Below, piece by piece: positions 19,633 to 30,795 of a stretch of 64,000 nucleotides of DNA. How positions within the stretch are numbered: the stretch's first letter is position 1; each line of letters starts with the position of its first letter. A program made the translations under genes and the position numbers. Source of the stretch: Flammeovirga sp. EKP202 (lineage in GTDB: Bacteria > Bacteroidota > Bacteroidia > Cytophagales > Flammeovirgaceae); NCBI RefSeq assembly GCF_014534745.1, contig NZ_JACVVP010000017.1, positions 1-64,000 of the forward strand, read 5' to 3'. The notes beneath the pieces are model-generated. The model was not told where the DNA came from. It searched no databases and saw nothing but the letters and a program-made list of their open reading frames with translations.

Positions 19633-20697
19633 TTATAATAAAGGGGATGGGCAAGATAATTCTAAAGGTTTTCTTTTGGGTTTCTTTCTGTAATCTTTGT
19701 ATAAATTGAAGGTGTATTGCAAACTAATTTCATGAGAGTTTGCATTTTGTTGTGGGAGGTCTGAAGTAGTAATGTCATAACTATAGCCAAAGTTGATGTT
19801 GCCTAATTTTATACCTGTCAATAACACTATAGCATCGTGGTTAATTGCACTGTCTTTTTCAGCACTTTTAATAAGTGGTAGACCTCTATACCAAACACCA
19901 AAAAGTAGGGGGGCGTAATGTAGGTAAGCTCCGATGCTTAATTGATCATTTTTCCCTTGAGATTGATAATGGGTAGCAATAGTAATTGATCTTCTTCTAT
20001 ATTCAGGAATGTGTGTTCTATGTCCTTTGAATTCTAATGGGATCATATAGCCAGCTTCCACAGAGATTTTGACAGGCAGATAAGATTGTTCCCCTAAAAA
20101 AGAAATATTTGGTCTTGTGATATGGCTAAAACCAACTCCAATCCAATACTTTTCTCCATAAAGCATAGCACCTGTGCTCACATCGGCATACCCCACTTGA
20201 TCATTGATGAAAGGTTCATTCGTTGCACCTCCTGTAAACCCAAAACTATCCAGTTGATCGTTGAATACAAGTGCAGAACGGTCTAATTTGTTCTGTCCAT
20301 ATCCCACTTGCAGCCCTAGGTTAAGTCCCATGTACCTGTTAATTCCAATAGTATAAGAGCCTGAAGCGACTGCTTCTAAATGAGAGAGCGGAGTACCTTC
20401 ATTCACTCCGAATTGATCTTGTTTGATATATCCTCCGAGAGAGAAGTTTTTGTACTTAAAATTATGGTCAAATGCTGCCATAAAGGATACAATACTTGAT
20501 GGCAATCCTGCCCATTGCTTTCTGTAATTTACTATAGCTCTTGTTTTTCCTCCGGAGCCCGTTAAGGCCGGGTTGAGATACATAGGAGTGGAGTAATATT
20601 GAGAAAATTGTGTGTCTTGAGCTTGAATTTTATAAGATGAAAGACAAACTAAAGTGGTCGTGATTAAAAATAGAAAATAGAAATAATTAGGCTTCAT
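19633..20697 (-). CDS. PorP/SprF family type IX secretion partner protein
   Basis: A 354-residue outer-membrane barrel of the PorP/SprF family. The signal peptide is at residues 1-27 (ending KIQAQ). The family hallmark follows at once: DTQFSQYYSTPMYLNPALTGS, then NYRKQW. Later segments such as GVNEGTPLSHLEAVASGSY and SIGAYLHYAPLLFGVWYRG are typical of the family. In F. johnsoniae, SprF is needed for SprB secretion, and members of this family are usually encoded next to a protein with a type B T9SS sorting domain. That is the arrangement here, the giant protein gene lying 209 nt downstream on the same strand. I infer that this protein is its dedicated secretion or surface-anchoring partner. 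Confidence 0.92.
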   Translation of the reverse strand: MKPNYFYFLFLITTTLVCLSSYKIQAQDTQFSQYYSTPMYLNPALTGSGGKTRAIVNYRKQWAGLPSSIVSFMAAFDHNFKYKNFSLGGYIKQDQFGVNEGTPLSHLEAVASGSYTIGINRYMGLNLGLQVGYGQNKLDRSALVFNDQLDSFGFTGGATNEPFINDQVGYADVSTGAMLYGEKYWIGVGFSHITRPNISFLGEQSYLPVKISVEAGYMIPLEFKGHRTHIPEYRRRSITIATHYQSQGKNDQLSIGAYLHYAPLLFGVWYRGLPLIKSAEKDSAINHDAIVLLTGIKLGNINFGYSYDITTSDLPQQNANSHEISLQYTFNLYKDYRKKPKRKPLELSCPSPLL

Positions 20698-21018
20698 AGC
20701 AAGTTAATTTGGGTGAGTGTTATATTAAGAACGTTTTTTAAGGATTTTGTGTTTCTTAAATCACCTGAAACAACTTACATTGTAAGGGTTAGATGTCTTT
20801 TGATCTTGTTAAAAGAAAAAATATTTTTTCTGTGAAATTGTCTTTTAAACTTACATATCTAAAACAATGTTAATATTGTATTATTTGAATATTTAAAGGT
20901 TAATTCGATGATAATTGATAAATGAATGATCCGTTATTACGTATACGGAACAAAAAAGAGGAAACCAATTATTATTGATTTCCTCTTACTATTTTATGGA
21001 AAACTAGAAAATATTATT
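20698..21018. other. Intergenic region upstream of porP-like gene
   Basis: These 321 AT-rich bases contain the acyltransferase terminator (20956-20987). The remainder must hold the promoter of the porP-giant gene unit, but there is no exact TAnnTTTG match on the minus strand. No ORF or RNA gene was recognised. Confidence 0.5.
20956..20987 (-). terminator. Rho-independent terminator of the acyltransferase gene
   Basis: A 9-bp stem (AAGAGGAAA with TTTCCTCTT), extendable by further weak pairs, is followed on the minus strand by a T-run. It lies about 30 nt past the stop codon at 21019. Confidence 0.87.
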
Positions 21019-21957
21019 TTAGCTTACATCTGCAGTAGGTTTAGACTTCCATCTTTCATGGAACCATACCCATTGATCAGGTGCTTCTCGAATAAATTTC
21101 TCTAAGGCAAGTGACATATTTTGTGTGTTTACATTAATGTCTTTTTCTCTGTCTCCTGTCTTTACAAGAGGGACTTCAGGTCTAAATTCAAGTAAGTGTT
21201 TTCCATTTTCTTGCATTTTGATTGAAGCAGGAATAATTGCTGAATCTGCTTTTAACGCTAACATCGCAGCGCCGATTGGTGTTGCTGCTTGTTTACCGAA
21301 AAAGTCTACAAATGTATTTTGAACTTTGGTTGTGTCTTGGTCAATCAATAAAAAGGCTAAGCCACCATCTTTTAGCTTTTTAAACATCTTAATACTTCCA
21401 CGTGGATCAGATCTTTCTACAAAATCCGCTTGCTCATTTTTATTATGACGACGTGTTTTCACGACTAAGTCATTCAATTTGTCATCGTGTAATTTTGCTC
21501 CAATGGCAATACAAGGATAGTCATTCATACTTAAGTAAAAACCAACCATATCAAAAGCACCTCTATGGCATGTTAGAAGAATAACACCTTTACCTTTTTT
21601 ATGGGCATCTATTAAATATTGTTCACCTTCTACATCAATTACAGAGTTTAACTCTTCAACTGTTTTGATAGATGGGTATCTGACAATATCTGTAAAGTTT
21701 CGACCTAAATTTTTGAAAACATTTTTGGCGATTTTTTCGATTTCTTTGTCAGAAAGTTCATTTTCATAAGCATATTTTAAATGCTTTAAAGTGAGGTTTT
21801 TAGTTTGTGGCATTACATAGTAAACTAATCCACCTAGTTTACCGAACCACCACATCAAAACTTTTCTTGGAATCCAGTTCGCTACTTTGATTAATACAAC
21901 AATGACTCTGTACAAAAGTTCATACTTTACTTTTTTCCAACCTTTATGTTGACTCAT
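21019..21957 (-). CDS. Lysophospholipid/lipid A acyltransferase family protein (LpxL-like)
   Basis: Predicted inner-membrane acyltransferase that adds a late acyl chain to lipid A, 312 residues, the usual size for the LpxL/HtrB family (PF03279). A hydrophobic segment near residues 14-30 is the likely membrane anchor. The catalytic HX4D motif is at His131-Asp136 (CHRGAFDMVG). A later LLIDQDTTKVQNTFVDFFGK stretch matches the conserved D-Q-D...V-x-FFG region, and APDQWVWFHERWK near the C-terminus matches the P-x-Q-W-x-W-x-H-x-R-W signature. The gene follows gyrB but is separated from it by a strong terminator. Bacteroidota often have several such genes, so which acyl position it serves cannot be told. 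Confidence 0.88.
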   Translation of the reverse strand: MSQHKGWKKVKYELLYRVIVVLIKVANWIPRKVLMWWFGKLGGLVYYVMPQTKNLTLKHLKYAYENELSDKEIEKIAKNVFKNLGRNFTDIVRYPSIKTVEELNSVIDVEGEQYLIDAHKKGKGVILLTCHRGAFDMVGFYLSMNDYPCIAIGAKLHDDKLNDLVVKTRRHNKNEQADFVERSDPRGSIKMFKKLKDGGLAFLLIDQDTTKVQNTFVDFFGKQAATPIGAAMLALKADSAIIPASIKMQENGKHLLEFRPEVPLVKTGDREKDINVNTQNMSLALEKFIREAPDQWVWFHERWKSKPTADVS

Positions 21958-22040
21958 CTTTGAAGTTTATTTTGAAAAATGAATGATCTTATTTGTAAAC
22001 GCTTTATTGAAAGAAAGGTTCGTTTAATTATTACTAAAAA

Positions 22041-22065
22041 AAGGCAACAGGTATGCTGTTGCCTT
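22041..22065 (-). terminator. Strong terminator of gyrB
   Basis: A 10-bp GC-containing stem (AAGGCAACAG with CTGTTGCCTT) and 5-nt loop are followed by TTTTTTT on the minus strand, just past the gyrB stop codon. Confidence 0.92.
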
Positions 22066-22087
22066 CTAATATGAATATCAAACTTGA

Positions 22088-24073
<1,986 letters not shown>

Positions 24074-24112
24074 TTACAACCCTTTTTTTCTAATGGAATT
24101 GTACTCAATTGC

Positions 24113-25432
24113 TTACAAAGTGTTTAACCTTCTTTTCGCTTCAGCATCTATGCTGTTTTTATAGGAATGTTTAGGATAGGAGTACGCTTTTTTATAATAA
24201 AAAGTAGCTTTTTCAATATCATTTAACCCTTCATATAAAATACCTAAGTGAAGTGCGGCATTGGCCGTAAAGTATCTTTTAGGCTTACTTCCTCCATAAT
24301 CAATCACATTAAGATAATACTTTATTGCCAAAGTTGTATCATTTAAAGCTTCTTTTACTCTGGCATATCTATAATTGTATTCTAATTTATCTTTTCTTGA
24401 GAATTCTTCAGGATTCATATGATATAGTGTAGAATCTGAAGCATTATATTTCTTTCCATCATAGAGCACTCTTGCATACATTAAATCCTTCTCCGGTAAA
24501 TCAGCAGAAAGTGCAAAGGATTGAGCATATTTATCAAGGTAGAGTCGATCTTCACCTGATTTTGAAATATCTCTTAGTTTATAAATGATCTGTTCTTCAG
24601 AAAGATCTGTTGTGAGCCAGTCAATGAGAAAAAGTCTGTATTTGGTTGTTTTTATATAATCTGATTCTGTGGTGTTTAGATAGGTGTTGAAATGACTTTT
24701 TGCCTTCTCATATTCATTAAGATAAAAATGGGTAGTTCCCAATAAGTAGTAAAAATACTCATAGTTATTTATTTCAACACTTGTGAAAGATTGTAAGATA
24801 TTGATATTAGATTCATATTCTTTAATTCTGTCATAAACCCAGCTCAAAACGATTTTTCCTTCATACAGCTGCCCATATTTTTTTTGATATAATTCTATTT
24901 TCTGCTTTTTGTAATCCTTTCTTATGTAAACATCAAGAAACAAATCAGAGGTGTAAGCTTCAAACTCAATAAAAGGGTTTGTAGAATGCTTCGCGTTTTC
25001 AATTAATCTTTCCGGGTTTTGGTGGGAGAGGTTAGGAAAACCAACAAATCTCATAAGCCATTTATATTCTTGGGGAATAATATTAATTGTAGTTGAAATG
25101 ATACCTATCAACAAACCATTTAAAGTATCACTTTGATTGAGACTGTAATTTTGTTGAGCATGACTGTACACTTTTTTTAAATCCCAATACCCAGACCAAT
25201 AAGATCCACTTTTGAATTCGCACAAACTTTTGACAAATAAAGTGTTATAATAGTATTTGTTGTCTTTTGAGACATTAGGAATAACGTGAACTTTTTTAGT
25301 ACTAGTTAAGTTTTCCTGATAAATTGAAATCGTTTTGAGGTCTTTTACAAGTAAAGAGTCGATTGCTTGACTGTAAACAGCGATATCACAAACGAAAACG
25401 AATAAAACAGTAAAAAAAGGTCTAAAATTCAA
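24113..25432 (-). CDS. Secreted tetratricopeptide-repeat protein
   Basis: A 439-residue exported protein of unknown function. Residues 1-21 (MNFRPFFTVLFVFVCDIAVYS) form a signal peptide. The rest is helical, with recognisable TPR pairs such as YYLLGTTHFYLNEYEKAKSH near 230 and ALHLGILYEGLNDIEKATFY near 397. It lies 84 nt upstream of gyrB on the same strand, with no terminator between, so the two may be co-transcribed, although no functional link is evident. It is divergent from the 25590 gene. TPR scaffolds of this kind are common in the Bacteroidota periplasm and nothing more specific can be claimed. Confidence 0.8.
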   Translation of the reverse strand: MNFRPFFTVLFVFVCDIAVYSQAIDSLLVKDLKTISIYQENLTSTKKVHVIPNVSKDNKYYYNTLFVKSLCEFKSGSYWSGYWDLKKVYSHAQQNYSLNQSDTLNGLLIGIISTTINIIPQEYKWLMRFVGFPNLSHQNPERLIENAKHSTNPFIEFEAYTSDLFLDVYIRKDYKKQKIELYQKKYGQLYEGKIVLSWVYDRIKEYESNINILQSFTSVEINNYEYFYYLLGTTHFYLNEYEKAKSHFNTYLNTTESDYIKTTKYRLFLIDWLTTDLSEEQIIYKLRDISKSGEDRLYLDKYAQSFALSADLPEKDLMYARVLYDGKKYNASDSTLYHMNPEEFSRKDKLEYNYRYARVKEALNDTTLAIKYYLNVIDYGGSKPKRYFTANAALHLGILYEGLNDIEKATFYYKKAYSYPKHSYKNSIDAEAKRRLNTL

Positions 25433-25589
25433 AAAAATGGATATTGACTGTTAAAAGATAATTTTTTTGGCAATATTATGAGATAGACTTCAATTAAATA
25501 ATTAACAACATTTAGTTAAAGCAACCTTATAAAATAGGAAACGTAAATTTTTTTAGATAATCTTGTCTTCTAGAACAAATATATAACAT

Positions 25590-25883
25590 ATGAAATTTAT
25601 TGTAGAAATAAAGTTACCTGAAATTTTAGATCAGCATTTAATAGACATTCTTCCTTCACAATATACAGAAATAGGAAATATGATGAACGATGGCATTATT
25701 TCATCATTCATGTTGTCTGACAATGCACAGAAGGCTTGGTTAACTTTAGATGCGGAATCAAAAAGTGAGGTGGATAATATCTTATGTGCGTTCAAACTTT
25801 ATGATTTTGTAGAAATCACTATTTCAGAGTTAAGTATTGCCGAGGTAACCAGTCCGGCTGTTCCTTCGTTTTCACTAAACTAA
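25590..25883 (+). CDS. Small conserved-type protein, possible dimeric alpha/beta barrel fold
   Basis: A 97-residue cytoplasmic protein with no signal peptide. The pattern is MKFIVEIKLPE (strand), a helix, an IISSFMLSDNAQKAWLTLDA strand-turn-strand, a helix rich in Glu/Ser, and YDFVEITISEL (strand). This beta-alpha-beta-beta-alpha-beta order resembles muconolactone-isomerase-like or YciI-like small dimeric alpha/beta barrels, but no catalytic residues can be named. The gene stands alone between a divergent TPR gene and its own strong terminator. The fold assignment is an inference from pattern only. Confidence 0.7.
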   Translation: MKFIVEIKLPEILDQHLIDILPSQYTEIGNMMNDGIISSFMLSDNAQKAWLTLDAESKSEVDNILCAFKLYDFVEITISELSIAEVTSPAVPSFSLN

Positions 25884-25903
25884 AAAAATATCAAAATATT
25901 TAT

Positions 25904-25942
25904 AAGGGTTGCTGTCTATGTATGAAGTAGATAGCAACCCTT
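25904..25942 (+). terminator. Strong intrinsic terminator after the 97-aa gene
   Basis: A 15-bp stem with one G-T wobble (25904-25918 with 25928-25942) and 9-nt loop are followed by ATTTTTTGG. It begins 20 nt past the stop codon. Confidence 0.9.
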
Positions 25943-26042
25943 ATTTTTTGGTTTAAAGTTCGTGTATACAATATATCGAGTATTTTGCACGTATTTTGTA
26001 GTAGAGGATAATTGTAAAAATAACATGATAATTTGATTAATA

Positions 26043-26858
26043 ATGAGTAGTACTAAGTTTACCTTAATTTCATACCTATTAATATTTTTTTCAATACAAA
26101 TCAATGCTCAAAATGTACTTGATAACCCACTTGTTGTAAAATTGAGTGGTTATGAATTGATTTATAGTGAATCAAAATTTGATGAAATAGAGTTTCCAAT
26201 GAGTGAAGTAGACATCTTCCCAATATCAGGAAATAAGACTTTTGCTACCTTCAAATATGATAAAAGTGGTGCTTACAAACATCCAAACGCTAATCAGATT
26301 ATTCAAACCTATTTCGATAAGGTTAAAAGCTTGAGAGGTAAACCTTTATTCAAAGGGTCTAATTATGGCTCTTTCCAAGTAAGGTCAAACACAAAGAAGT
26401 TTTGGTGTATTTTGGAAACTCATGAAGATGGAGCAACTTACACAATCACCATTATTGAGCAAGAAAAAATACAAGAGGCTGAAACTGCACAAGAGATGCT
26501 TGAAATGTTGAAATCGAAAGGAGAGGTAAACCTTTACTTCCAATTCTCAACAGGTAGTGCAAATCTTTCTCAAGCCTCTTTTGAAAATATCAAAGAAGTA
26601 GCAAAATTAATGAATCAGTTTGCCCCTCGTTTAAATTTAAGTATTGAAGGACATACCGATAACGTAGGTAACACTGAAAGTAACAAGAAATTGTCTCTAC
26701 AAAGAGCTGTAGCAGTAAAGAATGAATTAATAAAAAATGGTGTAAAAAGTGAAAGACTCGAACCAATAGGATGGGGTTCTGAAAAGCCAATTGCACCAAA
26801 TAGTACAGAAGTGGGACGACTCAAAAACAGAAGAGTTTCCATTAAAGCATTGAACTAA
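26043..26858 (+). CDS. OmpA family protein
   Basis: An exported 271-residue protein whose C-terminal half is an OmpA-like peptidoglycan-binding domain. The signal peptide covers residues 1-23 (ending QINAQ). The N-terminal half (about 25-145) has no recognised family. The OmpA domain starts near 160 (VNLYFQFSTGSANLS) and shows IEGHTDNVGNTESNKKLS and RLKNRRVSIKAL, with the Asp and Arg that bind meso-diaminopimelate. Unlike classical OmpA it has no barrel, so it probably sits in the periplasm or at the membrane through its N-terminal part. A terminator follows 10 nt after the stop codon, directly ahead of the next gene. Confidence 0.9.
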   Translation: MSSTKFTLISYLLIFFSIQINAQNVLDNPLVVKLSGYELIYSESKFDEIEFPMSEVDIFPISGNKTFATFKYDKSGAYKHPNANQIIQTYFDKVKSLRGKPLFKGSNYGSFQVRSNTKKFWCILETHEDGATYTITIIEQEKIQEAETAQEMLEMLKSKGEVNLYFQFSTGSANLSQASFENIKEVAKLMNQFAPRLNLSIEGHTDNVGNTESNKKLSLQRAVAVKNELIKNGVKSERLEPIGWGSEKPIAPNSTEVGRLKNRRVSIKALN

Positions 26859-26859
26859 T

Positions 26860-26867
26860 TACATTTG
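26860..26867 (+). promoter_or_regulatory. TAnnTTTG element just before a terminator hairpin
   Basis: TACATTTG, an exact match to the Bacteroidota -7 element, begins 2 nt after the OmpA stop codon. Its start site would fall near 26873, inside the 5' arm of the terminator hairpin, and would serve the lipoprotein gene at 26900. No clear -33 TTG was found at the right distance. Confidence 0.4.
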
Positions 26868-26868
26868 C

Positions 26869-26894
26869 AACCGACTCATCAAATTGAGTCGGTT
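26869..26894 (+). terminator. Terminator whose T-run touches the next start codon
   Basis: A 10-bp stem (AACCGACTCA with TGAGTCGGTT) and 6-nt loop are followed by TTTTTATG. The ATG at 26900 is the start codon of the TPR lipoprotein. Confidence 0.88.
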
Positions 26895-26899
26895 TTTTT

Positions 26900-27718
26900 A
26901 TGAAAAAGATTTTTTACATTTTAATTACCGCATGCATTTTATTTGCTTGTGATGAGAACGCAGACCGTAACCAAGCTTTTATCAAAGGAAGAGATGCTTT
27001 GAAACAGAAAGACTATACTGTTGCGAAAACACAATTACAACTGTCCGTGAAATATGATAGTAATTTTGCAGAGGCATGGAATAATTTAGGGATTGCTTAT
27101 GCTGAATTAGAAGAGTATAAGCAAGCGTTAGAAGCTTACGATAAGGCGATTCTATTGGATTCATGTTTACAAGATGCTTATCAAAACAAAGCCAATTTAC
27201 TTTATCTCAAAGGTGAGAAAAAACAGGCCATCACTACACTTACACAAGGACTTGATTGTAACGTCGAAAATACCTCACTTCTGTTAAATAGGGCAACGTT
27301 GTATCAGGATCAAAAAGAATATAATAAAGCATTAGAAGATTTGAGAGTTTTAAAAAAGTTCGTAGCTGAAGATGACGTGTTATACACCAACCTTGGCTAT
27401 TGTTTTTTTGAATTAAATCAATTGGATTCAGCGTTTCATTATTCTGTAGTTGCATTAGAGATCAATCCTAAAAGGGATGAAGCAGCTAATAATCTTGGGA
27501 TGATTTCGATGAAGAAAGAAGAATTTGAAGATGCTTATAAATTTTTCAAAAAAGCAGTAGATATCAAACCTCAGAATAGTTTGTACCGATCAAACGTATC
27601 AAAAGTGGCAATAGAACTGGGTAATCTTTCAGAAGCTTGTAAACACGCAAAAATGGCTGAATATTATAACTCAACGGGGGATTATGAGTCGTTGATCTCA
27701 TTAAGTTGTGGACAATAG
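26900..27718 (+). CDS. TPR-repeat lipoprotein
   Basis: A 272-residue lipoprotein. The N-terminus MKKIFYILITACILFAC has a lipobox (LFAC, Cys17), so the start is secure even though the ATG follows directly on the T-run of a terminator. Residues 30-260 form about six TPR units: AEAWNNLGIAYAELEEYKQA, QDAYQNKANLLYLKGEKKQA, VLYTNLGYCFFELNQLDSA, DEAANNLGMISMKKEEFEDA and others. It is likely held at the periplasmic face of the inner or outer membrane as a protein-interaction scaffold. Partners are unknown. No terminator was recognised after it. Confidence 0.87.
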   Translation: MKKIFYILITACILFACDENADRNQAFIKGRDALKQKDYTVAKTQLQLSVKYDSNFAEAWNNLGIAYAELEEYKQALEAYDKAILLDSCLQDAYQNKANLLYLKGEKKQAITTLTQGLDCNVENTSLLLNRATLYQDQKEYNKALEDLRVLKKFVAEDDVLYTNLGYCFFELNQLDSAFHYSVVALEINPKRDEAANNLGMISMKKEEFEDAYKFFKKAVDIKPQNSLYRSNVSKVAIELGNLSEACKHAKMAEYYNSTGDYESLISLSCGQ

Positions 27719-27947
27719 AAGTAGATTTTGTTTGTTTTTACACTAAAATATTTGCTACTTTTATCACAAATGGTTTAGTTTTAGATAGCTATTTCAATAT
27801 TTTTAGAGAATCATAACCGATGATTCAGTATTTTCAAGAAAAGTGAATAGGATTTTTACATTGGTGATTTATAATTTTCTTTTGAATAAAGTTGATTTAT
27901 AAACTACAAAATTTATTTGCTAACAGAACAGAAAAGAAATTGTCAAA

Positions 27948-28724
27948 ATGGATTATAAAAATCTACTTTTAGAAAAAAATGAAAACTTACTTCTTATTAC
28001 AATTAATAGAGAAAGTAAGTTAAACGCTCTAAATTCTAAAACTTTAGAAGAAATTAAAGATGCTTTTCAAAATGCTTATGATGATGAATCTATTCGAGCA
28101 ATAATCATTACTGGAAAAGGTGAAAAAGCTTTTGTTGCTGGGGCAGATATTTCAGAAATTAAAGACCTTAATGAGTTAAATGCTAGAAAATTTTCGGAGG
28201 AAGGACAGGAGATCATGCAAAGTATTGAGGCTTGTCCGAAACCTGTAATAGCCGCTGTTAATGGATTCGCTTTGGGTGGTGGATGTGAATTAGCTTTAGC
28301 TTGTCATATTCGAATTGCTTCTGAAAATGCAAAATTTGGTTTACCTGAAGTGTCTCTTGGAATTATTCCAGGTTATGGAGGTACTCAAAGGTTGCCACAT
28401 TTAGTAGGAAAGGGAATTGCTAATGAATTGATTTTGACCGGAGATATGATTTCAGCTCAAAGAGCCTATGAAATTGGTTTGGTGAATCACGTTGTTCCTC
28501 AAGAGGAATTAATGGAAAAAGCAAAAAAAGTAGTCAATAAAATCCTTAAGAAAGCACCACTTGCAGTATCTCACGCTATTGATTGTATTAATGCATCATT
28601 CCAGATGAATACTGGTTATCAAACAGAGGCAAATGCCTTTTCAAGTGCAATTAAGACAGATGACTTCGTTGAAGGTACAAGTGCATTCCTAGAAAAAAGA
28701 AAGGCTTCTTTTAAAGGAAAATAA
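27948..28724 (+). CDS. Enoyl-CoA hydratase/isomerase family protein
   Basis: A crotonase-fold enzyme, 258 residues, the normal family size. The oxyanion-hole segment AFVAGADISEI lies at residues 61-71. The two catalytic glutamates of true hydratases are both present: Glu114 in GGGCELALACHIRIAS and Glu134 in FGLPEVSLGIIPGYGGTQRL. This predicts hydration of 2-enoyl-CoA in beta-oxidation, and a 3-hydroxybutyryl-CoA dehydratase role is also possible. The C-terminal helix FLEKRKASFKGK is typical. It stands as a single gene with its own terminator and no other beta-oxidation genes beside it. Confidence 0.92.
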   Translation: MDYKNLLLEKNENLLLITINRESKLNALNSKTLEEIKDAFQNAYDDESIRAIIITGKGEKAFVAGADISEIKDLNELNARKFSEEGQEIMQSIEACPKPVIAAVNGFALGGGCELALACHIRIASENAKFGLPEVSLGIIPGYGGTQRLPHLVGKGIANELILTGDMISAQRAYEIGLVNHVVPQEELMEKAKKVVNKILKKAPLAVSHAIDCINASFQMNTGYQTEANAFSSAIKTDDFVEGTSAFLEKRKASFKGK

Positions 28725-28784
28725 TTAAATACATTAAACGTACGCTATTCGGTTGTTAGTTAATTGATTAACCGTTAGTGTTAT

Positions 28785-28820
28785 AACCTCTTTATTCAGC
28801 TCAGTATGACTAAAGAGGTT
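28785..28820 (+). terminator. Terminator between enoyl-CoA hydratase and flippase genes
   Basis: A 10-bp stem (AACCTCTTTA with TAAAGAGGTT) with a 16-nt loop is followed by TTTCATTT. The flippase ATG is only 17 nt further on. Confidence 0.78.
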
Positions 28821-28837
28821 TTTCATTTATCAAACAA

Positions 28838-30346
28838 ATGCTTAAAAAATTACTTTCAGATACTGTTATTTATGGGTTAACTACAGTGTTGATGAAACTG
28901 ATCAACTATGCTTTAACTCCTTTGCATACTGCAGTATTTGGTCCTACAAGTTTTGGAATTGTCTCCCTATTTTATACTTATGCCGTTTTATTTAATGTCC
29001 TTTATACTTACGGTATGGAAACGGCTTTTTTTAGGTTTGCTACCAAAAAGGATAAAAAAGAAGTCTACTCCAATATTCAATCTTCATTATTTATTACCTC
29101 ATTTATACTATCCTCAGCATTGTGGTTTTCAGCACCCTATGTTGAGACATTATTTGGGTATGAAGATAGTGAAATGTATGTGAAATTATTTTCGATTTTA
29201 TTTGCTGTAGATACCATTATTGCTATTCCTTTTGCGAGCTTAAGAATTGATGGTAAAGCCAAACGATTTGCCTTTTTAAAAATGAGTGAAGTAGTTTTGA
29301 CATTTGGTTTAAATTACTTTTTCCTTGTGACTTGTATGGAAGTTGTGGAAGGGAAATCAACTTCAATATTCTCAAACCTTATTTTAGAATACTTTGATCC
29401 TAGTTTTGGAAGAGGATACGTTTTCTTAGCAAATCTAATTTCAAAAGCATTTGTCATGTTCTTGTTATTGGATAAGTTTCTAGAAATCAAGTTTTCTTGG
29501 TCTTGGGAGAAAATGAAGCCTTATTATAAATACGGTTTTCCTTTAATATTTTCTGGAGTAGCCTTTTTTATCAATGAGGCATCAGATAGAACGCTTTTAA
29601 CAATACTAATACCTGATGATTTTTATTCATTTGGAGATGCAGAAGCCGCTATGGGTATTTATTCTGCTAACTATAGATTGTCAATCTTCATCACATTAGC
29701 AGTTACCGCTTATAAATATGCGGCTGAACCTTTTTTCTTTTCAACTGCTGAATCAAAAAACTCTCCGCAAATATTTGCCAAGGTAATGCATTATTTTGTA
29801 ATCACTCTGATGATTATGGTTGTTGGAGTAGTAAGTAACTTATCTTGGATTGCACCAATTGTGTTAAAACAAGATGTGTATTTTGTGGGATTACCCGTCG
29901 TACCGATACTTTTAATGGCAAATGTATTTTTAGGAATGTACTATAACTTATCAGTTTGGTTTAAGGTAACTGACAAAACTTCTTACGGGGCAAGGATAAG
30001 TGCGATTGGTGCAGTGGTGACATTGAGTATGAACTTTTTATTGATACCCTACATAGGCTTTTATGGTAGTGCAATAGCAACTTTTTGTTGTTATTTTACA
30101 ATGATGGCTTATTCCTATTATTTAGGTCAGAAATATTATCCAATACCATATAATGTAAAGATGGTTTTTGTCTACTTTTTTGTGGGTGGTATGTTTATTG
30201 TAATTAACACATTCGTAAAAATAAATGGATTTTGGCTAAATATTTTCGTTCAAAATACTATGTTTGTACTCTTCTTATTATTCATTGTCTATAAGGAGAA
30301 AGAATTGGTGAATTCACTATTACATAAACTTTCAAACAGAATTTAA
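28838..30346 (+). CDS. Polysaccharide/lipid flippase (Wzx/MVF-like)
   Basis: A 502-residue integral membrane protein with about 12-14 hydrophobic helices and almost no soluble region. The N-terminus ([31 protein letters not shown]) matches the start of the oligosaccharide flippase (RfbX/Wzx, MATE superfamily) proteins of Bacteroidota. It probably moves a lipid-linked sugar or peptidoglycan precursor across the inner membrane. It starts an operon with dut (5 nt gap) and a sugar nucleotidyltransferase (9 nt gap), an arrangement seen in many Bacteroidota. The substrate cannot be deduced. Confidence 0.88.
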   Translation: MLKKLLSDTVIYGLTTVLMKLINYALTPLHTAVFGPTSFGIVSLFYTYAVLFNVLYTYGMETAFFRFATKKDKKEVYSNIQSSLFITSFILSSALWFSAPYVETLFGYEDSEMYVKLFSILFAVDTIIAIPFASLRIDGKAKRFAFLKMSEVVLTFGLNYFFLVTCMEVVEGKSTSIFSNLILEYFDPSFGRGYVFLANLISKAFVMFLLLDKFLEIKFSWSWEKMKPYYKYGFPLIFSGVAFFINEASDRTLLTILIPDDFYSFGDAEAAMGIYSANYRLSIFITLAVTAYKYAAEPFFFSTAESKNSPQIFAKVMHYFVITLMIMVVGVVSNLSWIAPIVLKQDVYFVGLPVVPILLMANVFLGMYYNLSVWFKVTDKTSYGARISAIGAVVTLSMNFLLIPYIGFYGSAIATFCCYFTMMAYSYYLGQKYYPIPYNVKMVFVYFFVGGMFIVINTFVKINGFWLNIFVQNTMFVLFLLFIVYKEKELVNSLLHKLSNRI

Positions 30347-30351
30347 TTTCA

Positions 30352-30786
30352 ATGCAAATTAAAGTTATAAATAAGAGTCATCATCCTTTACCTCAATACC
30401 AAACACCATTATCAGCGGGTTTGGATTTAAGAGCTGTTTTAGAGGAGCCTATAGCACTTCAACCCTTAGAAAGAAAACTAATCCCTACAGGGTTATTTAT
30501 TGAATTACCAGAAGGTTATGAAGCTCAGGTAAGACCTAGAAGTGGTCTTGCATTTAAGCATGGGTTGACTGTGTTGAACTCACCTGGTACCATTGATGCT
30601 GATTACAGAGGTGAGGTAAAAGTCCTATTAGTAAACCTATCGAATGACGTTTTCAATATTGAAGATGGTGAAAGAGTTGCTCAATTGATTGTAGCAAAAC
30701 ATGAGACGGTAGAATGGGAACCTGTAGAAGAACTTTCATCAACTGAAAGAGGTGCAGGTGGGTATGGTAGTACTGGAAAAAAATAA
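30352..30786 (+). CDS. dut: dUTP diphosphatase
   Basis: Hydrolyses dUTP to dUMP and pyrophosphate, keeping uracil out of DNA and supplying dTMP synthesis. At 144 residues it has the length of a homotrimeric dUTPase. All five motifs are visible: SAGLDLRA (I), [11 protein letters not shown] (II), [10 protein letters not shown] (III, with the catalytic Asp), DGERVAQLI (IV) and the flexible C-terminal [10 protein letters not shown] (V). It is the second gene of the flippase operon. Confidence 0.97.
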   Translation: MQIKVINKSHHPLPQYQTPLSAGLDLRAVLEEPIALQPLERKLIPTGLFIELPEGYEAQVRPRSGLAFKHGLTVLNSPGTIDADYRGEVKVLLVNLSNDVFNIEDGERVAQLIVAKHETVEWEPVEELSSTERGAGGYGSTGKK

Positions 30787-30795
30787 AATATACAT

